Assembly (NCBI GenBank): GCA_003194525.1 | Contig: NBIV01000070.1 | Coordinates: 248,001-312,000 of the forward strand | Direction of reading: 5' to 3' | DNA: 64,000 bases | Source of the DNA: Gracilariopsis chorda | Taxonomy: Eukaryota > Rhodophyta > Florideophyceae > Gracilariales > Gracilariaceae | In this document: in pieces, positions 35,421-44,873 of the stretch | How the letters are laid out: every line of letters begins with the position of its first letter | How positions within the stretch are numbered: position 1 is the stretch's first letter | Translations under genes and position numbers: made by a program | Notes under the pieces: generated by a model | Databases searched by the model: none | What the model saw: only the letters and a program-made list of their open reading frames with translations | Told to the model about the DNA's origin: nothing

Positions 35421-37190
35421 ATGACGCAAGGGATCCCTAACGGTTCAGGACATCACATGCACCGCAATGCTAATATCGCCACAACCCTCATAATCGTCGG
35501 AGCTGGAAAATGGGGCACGAATTTCATTACCACCGCATGCGCGCTTAAACTATCTGTTGCCATCGTCGAGACCAATCTTGAAGCACTTGCGCTCATAAAA
35601 TGTAATCCTCGTGTATCACCCGCATGCCGTTTCTTCTCCAACCTCGGTCAAGCTCTGGGCGCTTTACCGAACGCAGCTGTTGTCGTTGCAACACCTCCGT
35701 CTACACACTTTGCACTCGCCAAACAGGCTATCACCGCAGGGCGCCATGTTCTGGTTGAAAAGCCCATGTGTGATAATCTGCAGGATGCACAAAGACTGGC
35801 AGATCTTGCTCGCAACCACCAAGTTACCCTCATGGTCGATCATTTGCTGCATTACAGTGTCCACCATAGACGCATGCTCTATCTCATTGAATCAGGATTG
35901 ATAGGGAAAGTTAAACGCGTTCACATGTCTAGAATGAACTTTGGCGCCGTTCGCACGAATGAGAATGTACTATGGAGTCTTAGCCCTCATGACGTCTCCA
36001 TACTGCTGGCAGTATTCAAGGATCAGAGCCCAGATTCGGTTTTATGTACAGGACATAAGGTCGTTTCATTGCATGTGGAGGACTCTGTTTCTCTGCACGT
36101 TCGCTTCAAGGACGGAGTACACGCACAAATCGATTGCAATTGGATGCATCCTTTCAAAGAAAGACGAACAATAGTGTACGGCACGAAAGGCTGCATCGTG
36201 CTCAACGAAGCAATGCCAGATGCAACCTTGAAGAGGATCCAGGCATTTCATTGGTCTGCTAAGCGTAAACACGACGGAAGCAGTGTCAAGATTGAGAAGA
36301 GTGAGGCCCACATACTGCAATATCTCAAAGACCAGAGTGGACAAGCTGCCAGCGAACTGGAAGAAATGGACGCCAAACAACCCCTTCAAGTTGTGCTTGA
36401 GCACTTTTTAGAGTGTATCCAGAAGCAAACCGTACCTCGTACTGATGGCAATGAGGGCGTTAGAGTACTCAGAATCTTATCTGCAGCAAGCGAATCTTTA
36501 GTGAAAGGTGGAGAAGTAGTATCGCTGCACAACATATCTCCCGCGGTTCATGCTCTTCGGTCATTTGTCCACCCTACGGCGGTAGTAGATCAGGGAGCCG
36601 TCTTGGGACAAGGCACGAAGGTGTGGCACTTTTCTCACATCATGCCGGGAGCGGTGCTCAAGGAAAAGTGCAATATCGGACAAAACGTCTACATCGGTGG
36701 GAAGGCTAAGCTGGGGAGGAATGTCAAAGTACAGAATAATGTTTCTATCTATGACGAAGTTTGCATTGATGACGATGTATTTCTCGGCCCAAGTTGCGTT
36801 TTAACAAACGTGAAAAACCCGAGGTCACATGTGAGCCGGAAGCATGAATATATGCCGACTGTTATTGAGAAGGGTGTAACCGTTGGTGCGAACGCGACGA
36901 TTGTGTGTGGGATAACGCTGGGAGCATATTCGTTTGTGGGTGCAGGCGCTGTTGTTACGAAGAACGTGCCTCCACATGCAATGGTGTACGGCAACCCAGC
37001 TGTCATCAAAGGATGGATGTCAACTACAGGCAATAAGCTACACGAGGTATCTTTATTGAAGGAAGGCCGGAAACTACTGCGGTGTCGGGAGTCACAAGAG
37101 ATATACAGGCTGTACGAGAAAGGTGCTGAAGTAAACGGGCGGTGGGAAGAAGGGCCCTTTGTCATGTTGGAGAGAAGTGAATCACGATAG
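35421..37190 (+). CDS. Fused Gfo/Idh/MocA oxidoreductase and hexapeptide-repeat acyltransferase
   Basis: 589 aa from ATG 35421 (alternative 35457). Residues about 20-140 form a Rossmann NAD-binding domain (IIVGAGKWG, VVVATPPSTH) with the Gfo/Idh/MocA catalytic EKP motif (K114), followed by the C-terminal substrate domain to about 370. From HPTAVVDQGAVLGQG onward there is a left-handed beta-helix of hexapeptide repeats ending GAVVTKNVPPHAMVYGNPA, the signature of sugar N-acetyltransferases. The pair equals bacterial WlbA/WbpB plus WlbB/WbpD, which oxidise and acetylate UDP-GlcNAc-derived uronic acids for surface polysaccharides. A single fused gene in a eukaryote, with no intron, suggests transfer from bacteria. 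The substrate here is not known. Stop is TAG. Confidence 0.9.
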   Translation: MTQGIPNGSGHHMHRNANIATTLIIVGAGKWGTNFITTACALKLSVAIVETNLEALALIKCNPRVSPACRFFSNLGQALGALPNAAVVVATPPSTHFALAKQAITAGRHVLVEKPMCDNLQDAQRLADLARNHQVTLMVDHLLHYSVHHRRMLYLIESGLIGKVKRVHMSRMNFGAVRTNENVLWSLSPHDVSILLAVFKDQSPDSVLCTGHKVVSLHVEDSVSLHVRFKDGVHAQIDCNWMHPFKERRTIVYGTKGCIVLNEAMPDATLKRIQAFHWSAKRKHDGSSVKIEKSEAHILQYLKDQSGQAASELEEMDAKQPLQVVLEHFLECIQKQTVPRTDGNEGVRVLRILSAASESLVKGGEVVSLHNISPAVHALRSFVHPTAVVDQGAVLGQGTKVWHFSHIMPGAVLKEKCNIGQNVYIGGKAKLGRNVKVQNNVSIYDEVCIDDDVFLGPSCVLTNVKNPRSHVSRKHEYMPTVIEKGVTVGANATIVCGITLGAYSFVGAGAVVTKNVPPHAMVYGNPAVIKGWMSTTGNKLHEVSLLKEGRKLLRCRESQEIYRLYEKGAEVNGRWEEGPFVMLERSESR

Positions 37191-37998
37191 TGGTCTCTTG
37201 TTTGCCACGAGATGTTGAAATGCGTGAATTCCGTCTGGAAGTCTTCTCAGATGTCTGATATGGAAATGTGTGTTCACGTTCTGGGAGCCAGGAAACTGAA
37301 CGCGAGACACGTGATTGTAGGAGAAGTGAACTGACAATATACCTATTGTCGGTTTAATCTGTGTGGTGTGTGTGAGAGACAATGGAATGAATGGACGGTA
37401 GGAGAAGGCCCTCTGTTAGAGTCTGGGTCGAGTCGAACCACGATAGTGGCCTTCACTGGCTTGTGTCTTGGAAGAATACTGTGCTGAATAAGTAAGAGAA
37501 GAAGTGAACCGGAGACACGAGATTGGCGTGAACTGACGATGTGTTTTTTTATGTGCAGTGTCAGTAGCCATGTCACGCATGGTGGAATATACAAGATCAT
37601 TGGTATGGGACAGTATGGAGCATAGACAAGATTCAACTACAAAGGGCAAAACTGCGAGGGCTATGGGCGAGTATGGCGGCAACAGGAAAGTGCCGATATC
37701 GGTTTTCCAAGTTGAAGTTGCGCCTAACCAACCGGTTGACCTATCCTGTGGAGGTCCGATCATTGCACAGAATTCAAAAGAGAAGCAGACAGTAGGAAGG
37801 GAGAACACACTCCCGAATAGCGCGCGCGACTCCGATGTGTATCGACAGAACGCTGTTTGGTATCTCGCAAGAACAAGAGCTAGCCTGTGTGGGTTCAGAG
37901 TGGAACGCGCTGTGAATGATTGCACAAGACTTGTGTGTCTGTGTACGTGAGTGTATGCGTGAGTGTGTAGCCTTGGTAGTTGGAGAGAGTAAACGCCA
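37191..37998. other. Intergenic; no gene seen
   Basis: Overlapping frames on both strands lack motifs. Two loosely similar segments (about 37270-37340 and 37495-37545), both with a GAAGTGAAC...GAGACACG core, and the repeated CACGATAGTGG (37182 and 37440) point to an old local duplication. Confidence 0.4.
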
Positions 37999-39090
37999 CT
38001 AGCGAGGGTGAAGAAAACGAGGAGGGGGAAAGTTCTCCGTGAGGCGAGCAAACTTGAAGAGTTGTACAGCGGTTGTTTCGGGTATGGCCTGCAATCGTTG
38101 GGAAGAAGCATGCATTTTGGCGGGTTGGTCATCAGCAAGTGCCGGAAACTGTAATCTTCTCAGGATAGGGGCGAAAACAGAGGCGTTGGAAACGTGCGAG
38201 ATGTCCATGATAATGTCATAATCAATGACACTGAAATATGACAATTGCGGACGAAAGTGAATGTTGAGCGTTCGTAAGTCAAATCGGTTTTGTTCTGCTT
38301 TGATGCGAAGGCGATCTAACACCTGTGCAAAGCCGGCTAGACTAAGACATTGATCTTGGGTGCGATTCATGCCAGCTTGTCGCAACAACCGGGGAACAAA
38401 TTTTACACGGTCTTGAACGTCGGTGCCGAAATCATGACTGTCGCAAGCCACCTTTGACTTCCAGGCGGATAAAAGTCTCTGGAAGGGATCACGCGTTATG
38501 GCAACTCGTAGGACGGAGGCGCTTTTGAGCAGCGAGTACTTTTGATGACGAGATAGGTTGGAGGGGTGAATAGGCTTCCCTTGCCAACATGGATGTGCAA
38601 AATGCTGAATGTACGTGGTGTTACAGGGGTTTTGTGAACGATGTCCCACAATAGCGGGATGTAGCCAGGTCCAAAGGGCTGTCGAAGCGACCTTTGCAGT
38701 GGTAGTAATGAGAAGACGTCCATACGGAATGTAAATGAAATCCGAAGTGGCGTCGAATATGTCCGGCGCAGTGAGAAAAGAGTGGTACGGTTGGAGGGAA
38801 TGGAGCGCTGGAGAAGGGTGTGCCAGCGGTATGCAACGCGTGTGAGTGAAGAAATGCAAAGCGGCCAAGAACAAAGTGCACACGATACAGAGTAGGGCGA
38901 CTCGCCACGGGGTACGCGATCGGGAGTCGCGCAGACGCAGCTCGGTGCAGAGGGCGGCTAGGGTGCGTAGGGTGGGCAAACGGGCTGGGGAAGTTGCTGG
39001 GGATTGCGGGAGTCGGGGTGAGGTGAGCCTGACCGGGGAGACTTGGGGCTTGAGAGGCGAGTTGAGCGGCCTCTTGAAGGCGTTCGGCAT
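37999..39090 (-). CDS. Type II membrane carbohydrate sulfotransferase
   Basis: 363 aa. A short basic cytosolic tail with many prolines is followed by one transmembrane segment (62-82, ALLCIVCTLFLAALHFF), so the catalytic part faces the Golgi lumen. The PAPS-binding elements are present: the 5'-phosphosulfate loop ITTTAKVASTALW (128-140) and the 3'-phosphate loop VAITRDPFQRLLSAW (196-210), which fits the Sulfotransferase_2 (HNK-1 ST/chondroitin ST) family. In red algae such enzymes are expected to sulfate wall galactans such as carrageenan or agar; the exact acceptor cannot be read from sequence. Two N-glycosylation-type NxT/S sites lie downstream. The antisense of 39122-39159 is a (GGTGGTGGG)n repeat just upstream of the gene. 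Confidence 0.88.
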   Translation of the reverse strand: MPNAFKRPLNSPLKPQVSPVRLTSPRLPQSPATSPARLPTLRTLAALCTELRLRDSRSRTPWRVALLCIVCTLFLAALHFFTHTRCIPLAHPSPALHSLQPYHSFLTAPDIFDATSDFIYIPYGRLLITTTAKVASTALWTWLHPAIVGHRSQNPCNTTYIQHFAHPCWQGKPIHPSNLSRHQKYSLLKSASVLRVAITRDPFQRLLSAWKSKVACDSHDFGTDVQDRVKFVPRLLRQAGMNRTQDQCLSLAGFAQVLDRLRIKAEQNRFDLRTLNIHFRPQLSYFSVIDYDIIMDISHVSNASVFAPILRRLQFPALADDQPAKMHASSQRLQAIPETTAVQLFKFARLTENFPPPRFLHPR

Positions 39091-39704
39091 TGGAAAAGCG
39101 GGTAGCGGAGAGAGCGGCAGGGGGTGGTGGGGGTGGTGGGGGTGGTGGGGGTGGTGAGAGCTGGTGGCGGAGTTGTGGTGAAATCAGATATGTGTACATA
39201 TAAGAGGGGGAAGACGCGGTAAGTGGTGCGGCTGGCAGTGGGCTGCAAACAAGGGGTGAGCTGGTCGTCGGGCGCGGATTGTTGTTCGTGAGGTGAAAGT
39301 GGATGACGCATGATGCACGCCAGTGGGTGTGTGAGAGCTGAAGACGGCAACAGCCCAATTTGATACGGTGCGAGCCAACAAAAAAGGGCTCAACCGCTCG
39401 CTGCGCACTGCGCAGAGCGCCGAAAGATGGCGTGCACTGCGTAGCTAAGGCTACCGTGTAGCTAAGTTTGGTTGGAAAACGGGTGTAATGCAAGATTTGA
39501 AATTGACGGCAGTGCGCTCTGCCACTGGCGCCGAATTGCGGGGCGCGATGACGACGACGGGGACGGGAGGGGTGTGTGAATTAGCTTGTGCAAGTAGTAG
39601 AGCAACGCAACGACAAACACAAGTTGCTGGTTTAATGCGAGGAGTAAAAGGAGGGAAGAAGAAAGAAAGAATGTTTTGGATGGAGCGCTAGCAGAGATTA
39701 GGTT
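39091..39704. other. Intergenic between two minus-strand genes, with GGTGGTGGG repeat
   Basis: Contains a short (GGTGGTGGG)n tract at 39122-39159, and probably the promoter of the sulfotransferase and the 3' end of the next minus-strand gene. A 290-codon minus-strand frame crossing here (38621-39493) is proline/serine-rich and overlaps the sulfotransferase in another frame; I treat it as chance. Confidence 0.4.
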
Positions 39705-40193
39705 CTAGAAGACGGTCATCCATCTTCCACGCATGGCGTCATTTGCGGCGCTGTTCGGACTGGCCACTGCCAAGCGATGTCGCAGCTTTTCATGCTCCTC
39801 TTCAAAGTGCTCCACTATGTCGGTGAGAACGGAACACTGATCGAGTGTGGCTTGTGCGTGTAGCGTTTGTAGACGGGTGAGATGTTGTTGTGTTAGTAGT
39901 TGTCCGTGCTCTTTGAGGCGTTGATCAATGTGGCAGAAGAACCTCATCAACTCGAAATCACGCAGCAGTTCGTCGGATTTGGTCTTGCGCAGCGGCTGGG
40001 GTGGCGGTGTTGGTGGTTGTTTGTTGCAGGACGGATTTGAGGGCGCGGATGGCTTGATGGTTAGGGCGACTTGTTTGGATGAGCGCGGTGATGAGGAGTT
40101 GGTGTGTTGTGGTTGTTGTGGTTGGTGCTGGTTTTGGTTGTGGTTGTGGTCGACGGTATCGAAACCGAGCCATTGTCCGAGCATCGCCATCAT
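39705..40193 (-). CDS. Hypothetical protein with N/Q/P-rich linker and helical C-terminal domain
   Basis: From the MMAML at 40193 the protein is 162 aa; the frame is open further upstream to 40349 but that part is Arg/Ser-rich and less convincing. A first segment MLGQWLGFDTVD is followed by an H/N/Q/P-rich linker and a low-complexity S/P stretch, then a helical, charged domain (DELLRDFELMRFFCHIDQRLKEHG through EEEHEKLRHRL). I do not recognise the family. It lies divergently from the expansin-like gene across a GC-rich interval. It could be a regulatory or scaffold protein; no function is claimed. Confidence 0.55.
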   Translation of the reverse strand: MMAMLGQWLGFDTVDHNHNQNQHQPQQPQHTNSSSPRSSKQVALTIKPSAPSNPSCNKQPPTPPPQPLRKTKSDELLRDFELMRFFCHIDQRLKEHGQLLTQQHLTRLQTLHAQATLDQCSVLTDIVEHFEEEHEKLRHRLAVASPNSAANDAMRGRWMTVF

Positions 40194-41320
40194 TTGGTGG
40201 AGTGTTCGAGAAACAGAGGCGGCGGGCGAAGAGCGTGGGAGAGAAGGGCGGCGCGTCGACCGCAAGAAAGCGTCAAGTTTGCGGCACGAGTGAGAAAAGC
40301 GCGGAGGAAGACACAAGCGCGCACTGAGACTTGACACGCGGAAGAGCACAGCGCAGTTGATAAGCGATAAGCGGGGAGGGGATGCGGGCGGATGCGGGCG
40401 GATGCGGGGCGAGTGAGGGAATGCGGCTGATTATTTAAAGCGAGTGGGGGCGGAGGACGAGAGGTGGAGGGTCGGGCGCGGGGCGGGCGGGAGGCGGGCG
40501 GGGGGGGGGTGTGGGAGGTGTCGGCGGCGGCTGCGTGCGGCGCGAATAAACAGCGCGCGGAATACGTTCAAAAGGAGCACTTCGTGCTCACGGATTGGGC
40601 GCAGCAATCGGGACGCCGACGGCGTTTGTGCGGCCGACAACGGCGCGGCGCGCGCGCCGCCATATGGTCGGCTGTCAGCCCGCCGCGGCTGTCAGCCGCA
40701 TGTGCGTGGCCACGGCGCCACGCGCCCACGACGCCACGCGCCCACGACGCCGCGCTGTGCGCGCTGGCGGGCGGGCGCGCCAGCAGCCAGCAGCCAGCCG
40801 CGGCGCAGCCGTGCGCACGAGCGGTTGCAAGCGAGTGCGGCCCAAACACGTGGCGCGCCCCGCGCTGCCGTCTCGAGCTACCAAACTGCGCACGGCGCCT
40901 GACGCACACGTGCGCGTCTGTGCTCCCCCGCCGCGAATGAACTTCATTCAAGGAAGCCAGAGAGCTGCACCCCCGCAGTCGCAGAGCCGCGCCCATCGGC
41001 CACGTACCGTTCGTCCAAGCAGCTCGCCCGTCATGACGTGTGTAAACTCGCCTCCTCACAAACCACCCAAACCGCCTTGCAACCTCCTCCGCCGCCACCC
41101 CCCCAACTCTCAGCGCAAAGCCCTGCTGCCTCGCGCTACTCTCCCCCGACAGCCACCATTCCTATAAACTGCGCACCCGATGAGACCGACACGCCGCTTG
41201 CTCTCGCATCTGCGCATTGTGAAACTATAGTTCCCCCCTGGCCACCACACCCCGTAAAGCTTGCTGTCCCGCTTCACGTTGCTACTTTCTCCACCTGTCC
41301 CTCACCCCGCTCTCCATCCC
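40194..41320. other. GC-rich CpG-dense intergenic region, putative bidirectional promoter
   Basis: Very rich in CG and GCGC words. Long overlapping open frames on both strands here are a by-product of base composition and have no motifs. It contains inverted-repeat-like words such as TCGGCTGTCAGCC (40667 on) and a repeat of CACGCGCCCACGACGC (40725-40760). It separates the minus-strand hypothetical gene from the expansin-like gene. Confidence 0.5.
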
Positions 41321-41328
41321 TATAAATA
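41321..41328 (+). promoter_or_regulatory. TATA box of the expansin-like gene
   Basis: TATAAATA lies 164 bp upstream of the ATG, followed by a pyrimidine-rich leader; transcription would start near 41350. Confidence 0.6.
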
Positions 41329-41484
41329 CCGCCTGGTCCTCGCTACCTACCTGCTCTGTCTCACACCAACCAACTCTCATCATCCCCCCTCTCTCAGCCT
41401 ACCATTTGTACCACCCCCCCATTGCAACAGTCCACACCCCTCATCTGCACCAACTGTCGTCATCAACATTTCCCAACAGCAATC

Positions 41485-42345
41485 ATGAACTCACCCGTCA
41501 TTCTGGCTCTCGCCCTTCTGTTGGCCGTCGTTGCCAACGCCATGTCCCCCAACGATTACTACCGTGTCTTCCACGGCGAGGGAACGTACTACGGGTACAC
41601 CACCCGTGGCAACTGTGCCATCAGATCCCCGATGCCGAGCATGTACAACGGAATGCTCCCGGTCGCCATCAACAATGCCCAGTACGAGAACTCCGCCTCC
41701 TGCGGTGCCTGTCTTCAAGTCACCGGCTATGGCCAAGGATCCGGTGCCAATCCCATCCGCGGAACCTTCAAGGCCTACGTCCATGATCGCTGTCCAGAAT
41801 GCAAGTACGGAGACATCGATCTGTCCAAAGGAGGCGACGGCCGTTGGAGAGTGCACTGGAAGTTCATTCCCTGCCCAGGTGAATTCGTCTTCTTCTTATT
41901 CGAGGGCTCCAACAGGTACTACCTCAAACTGCAGCCGCGCGGTTTGAAGACCCCCGTCAGCGCTCTCTCCGTCGGCGGCCAGTGGGGAACCAAGACGCAG
42001 GACAATTTCTACATCGTTCAGAACGGTGGGGGGTTCAGGTTTCCAATCACGGTGCAAATGCGCACTGTACTTAATGAGTGGATTACTGTACAGCTCGCTT
42101 ATTCGCGACCGGACGGGGCGGTATTCCCGGTAGGATATACCACTGGCCGAGCCCGTTCACAGCCACCACCTCGCGCCCAGGCCGCCGCTCCAAAGCCCGC
42201 CACTCAGAAGTGCGTGCCGGACTGGAAGCCGTGCACTGGACCAAAGAACTGGTGGGGCACATCAAACTGCTGCAGTGGTAACTACCGCTGCGTGAAAGCA
42301 GGCCAGGCCAACTTCGTGGGCAGGCGGTGTGAGCCGGCTTTCTGA
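41485..42345 (+). CDS. Secreted expansin-like protein with C-terminal cysteine-knot module
   Basis: 286 aa from ATG 41485, which opens a clear signal peptide (SPVILALALLLAVVANA). Residues about 27-135 form a double-psi beta-barrel: GEGTYYGYTTRGNCAI, SASCGACLQVTG and HDRCPECKYGDIDLS, the last matching the family's conserved acidic motif. Residues about 140-225 fit an expansin-type second domain (QWGTKTQDNFYIV, GGFRFPITVQM). After a Pro/Ala linker comes a six-cysteine module CVPDWKPC...CC...C...C like a knottin. Expansin-like proteins loosen wall polymers without hydrolysis; the extra Cys-rich tail may bind polysaccharide. It is preceded by a good TATA box. Stop is TGA. Confidence 0.88.
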   Translation: MNSPVILALALLLAVVANAMSPNDYYRVFHGEGTYYGYTTRGNCAIRSPMPSMYNGMLPVAINNAQYENSASCGACLQVTGYGQGSGANPIRGTFKAYVHDRCPECKYGDIDLSKGGDGRWRVHWKFIPCPGEFVFFLFEGSNRYYLKLQPRGLKTPVSALSVGGQWGTKTQDNFYIVQNGGGFRFPITVQMRTVLNEWITVQLAYSRPDGAVFPVGYTTGRARSQPPPRAQAAAPKPATQKCVPDWKPCTGPKNWWGTSNCCSGNYRCVKAGQANFVGRRCEPAF

Positions 42346-43300
42346 AGTGCATCATCAGTGTGAAGCTAGAGGGAGGATACCGTTTACAGGTTAAATAGGG
42401 CGCATGGACAATGCTACTGCCTCGCGGACTCGCAAAGCACGCTCCTCAAACCCGTCATCTAGCGGAGGGAGTGAGTGAAGCGCAACTAAGTTATAATATC
42501 GACAAGCTTGAGAAAGAAAGCACACAGAGAATGTGTTCCAAGCGGAGCAGCAGTGCTGCATGGAATGACGAACGACCAAGTGCGCTACGAACGGTGCCGT
42601 GGTTGTGCAACGCACAGTGCTTGCATCGACGATACGGAGGGCACTTTGTGCGCATGCAGTTTTGGCACGCACGCACCATCTCGCGATGGGCGCTTTACCG
42701 CGGAAGAAACTTCAGGTAGTGCTAGCCCCGAAGCAGAGAGACACACACTCGCTCGGTACATATCTTGGCTTGGTGTGAGTGAAGGAGAGCCATGTACAGC
42801 TACAATCGGCTTCTCTTTTTGTTGTAAATAGAAAATGCGCCACGTGACAGTTCATAAAAGCCACTCCTTGTAGCCAAACCATCAATAAGTTGTTTCTTAG
42901 CGCGACTCCGCCACTCGCGAGACGTACCTTTCCAATGTCGCCAGCCCTCCGCTGTTTCCTTCCCCCATGCAGCACGTGGCGTGTCGTGCGGCAGCCATTG
43001 TTGCGCACCATTGCTCCTTGACGTTGCCCTTTGTAGCCCTTCACCTTCACCCACAACTCGCGCGCACAGCAGAAGCATCCATCGCACAAAAGTTGTTGCA
43101 CCGTAGTAACCTTACTGTGGGCAAAGTAAGATACCGACGGGCAAGTTACCAGTACAGCATGCGGAGTTAGTATTATCTGCGGCCACCCAATGGAGACAAA
43201 CATCGCCGAACACTCAAACAGCCAATTTGAAGGCTGCTGTTGTATATATATATATATATATATATACAAATATACCGAAGGGTATATATGCAGTTTAAGG
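42346..43300. other. Intergenic with (TA)12 microsatellite
   Basis: No gene is supported. A 199-codon minus-strand frame (42712-43311) runs through the (TA)12 repeat at 43243-43266, overlaps the TSG101 stop, and has no motif; I reject it as a gene. Confidence 0.5.
43243..43266. repeat. (TA)12 microsatellite
   Basis: Twelve perfect TA units just downstream of the TSG101-like gene. Confidence 0.95.
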
Positions 43301-44352
43301 TTATGATGCAAACAATGGGGCGGCTCGACCCGTTCTCATTGGACGAAGCTGACCGTGTTCATCCACCTCCAGTTTCTTGGACTTTGCAATTTCAATTTTC
43401 TTCCTGAGCGCCCGTGGGAAGAATTGCTGTCTACTAACATCACGCACGTGTTTCATGTATGCGTCTTGATCGATGACGCCCTTGACAAAAGCCTCGTCCA
43501 ACTGGTCGAGTGCATCTGCAAACGCGCCGTCTTGCGCGAAGCACGTGCACATTTGATTATCCAGGATATCCGTATATTGCAACACGTGGTCCACGGACGG
43601 TGACGTATGCTGTTGTTGGTGTTCGTTGCAGTCGTTGGACGGGTCGGAGTGGTGCGGGGTGGAAACGGCTTGCCATCTTGTTAAGGACAACCTGCGTTCG
43701 TTTAACGACTGTTGGTGGCTTTGCGTGCGCTCCAGTTGTGAAGCGCGCGCTCGAATATGGTCAGACACGGACTGCGTACTGCGCACCAAATCGTCCTTCC
43801 GTTTCAACAAGCAACACAAATCGGACATAGCCTCGTCAATCGCGTCGCCGAAACGGTGTGAAAGCTGAGTGTTGAGCACGGTAATGAGGCGTCGACGTTC
43901 GGTTTCATTGCCTACGGACACGTCGGTATTACCCGTGCGCGTGTACACAGGCGGTTCGATACAGAAAACCTGAACCATGGCGACGACAACTCCGTACAAC
44001 GTGAATTGATTCGGGTCCCATTGGGCGAGATAATGCGGCAGATATACTCTACCGAGCGTGTCGACGTGCGAATGTCTGGGACGCAAGACCATTTGGCGAG
44101 TGGGCCGCACATACGGGGTGGGCGCCTCGTTGGGATAGTGCGAAGGAACGAAAATGGCTACGGGAATGTTGTAGGTGGCGCTTTTGTACTTGACGGGGAT
44201 GGTCCCGCGGAGAACGAGAAGGGTGCTTGTTTGCGCGGCATCGACGGCGAATTGCTCCAGCTCGAGTTTCAAACCACGAAAGTTTCGACAACAATCGACG
44301 ACGTCGCGCACGATGCGCGGCTCACGTTCTGGGGGTAGTATTTTGCTTGACG
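43301..44352 (-). CDS. VPS23: ESCRT-I subunit TSG101/VPS23-like (UEV domain)
   Basis: The frame encodes a UEV (inactive ubiquitin E2) domain: REPRIVRDVVDCC, LRGTIPVKYKSATYNIPVAIFVPSHYPNEAPTPYVRPT, HVDTLGRVYLPHYLAQWD, VVVAMVQVFCIEPPVY. A central helical stretch and a C-terminal steadiness-box region (DALDQLDEAFVKGVIDQDAYMKHVRDVSRQQFFPRALRKKIE) follow. The catalytic Cys of E2 enzymes is absent, as expected for UEV. It sorts ubiquitinated cargo into multivesicular endosomes. The frame has no upstream Met, but an acceptor CTACACAG ends at 44353 and a GTAAGT donor lies at 44434; an 82-bp intron would join, in phase, an exon 44570-44435 starting MAPPHSPP. That first exon is tentative. Stop is TAA. 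It is divergent from the peroxiredoxin gene. Confidence 0.88.
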
Positions 44353-44689
44353 CTGTGTAGGGGCAAGGAAAGGTCAGCAGAGCGGCGGGAAAAGGGCATA
44401 TTATGGATTAAGGTGGCGTACAAGGGGGACTTACGATGCAGGTCTGGACGTCGCGGGAGGAGATGGGGGCGGGGTGCGGAGCGGAGGTGGGCGGTCGCCA
44501 CATGACGGGGGCGTTGATGGGGGCGGAGGCGGTGGTACCAAAGGCGGGGGGGGGAGTGCGGGGGGGCCATCTAACAAAGTGCAGCTGGCTGCGCCTTGCT
44601 GGCACGCTCCCCCCGTGCCGCGCTGTCGTTTCCGTGTCGCCGTTCGCCGTTTGCCAAAGTGGAGTTGGCAACATCGGCGCTGTCCACGT

Positions 44690-44793
44690 GGAAGGCGTGT
44701 AACACGCGGACACCTGGAAGGCGTGTAACACGCGGACACCTGGAAGGCGTGTAACACGCAAACACCTGGAAGGCGTGTAACACGCGGACACGT
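44690..44793. repeat. Four tandem 26-bp repeats, each with a palindrome
   Basis: Unit GGAAGGCGTGTAACACGCGG plus ACACCT starts at 44690, 44716, 44742 and 44768. Each unit contains the perfect inverted repeat GCGTGT-A-ACACGC. The third unit has two substitutions outside the palindrome. The block sits between the divergent TSG101-like and peroxiredoxin genes, 80 bp before the latter's ATG, so it looks like a set of transcription-factor sites. Confidence 0.9.
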
Positions 44794-44873
44794 GGGGCGT
44801 CGCTGCGGTGCTGAATCGCTGGTGACATTTGTTGCGCTGTTGTTGATGTGCGCGCTGGCCGCTACGCGCGGAG

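Noticed and set aside
31240-37190. Bacterial contamination as source of Uma2-like and fusion genes
   Set aside because: They lie among eukaryotic genes with introns on the same contig, and the Uma2-like protein has a eukaryotic-style N-terminal extension; contamination would need a chimeric assembly.
37380-37480. Possible tRNA (GTGGTTCGACTCGACC on minus strand)
   Set aside because: Only a T-arm-like string; no matching acceptor, D-arm or anticodon arm around it.
38621-39493. 290-codon minus-strand frame with polyproline
   Set aside because: It overlaps the well-supported sulfotransferase in another frame; polyproline comes from a GGTGGTGGG repeat.
40444-41167. Long overlapping open frames on both strands (up to 190 codons)
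   Set aside because: The region is very GC-rich, which removes stop codons; products are Arg/Ala/Pro low-complexity without motifs and overlap in several frames.
42712-43311. 199-codon minus-strand frame
   Set aside because: It starts in a (TA)12 repeat, overlaps the TSG101 stop and has no domain-like composition.
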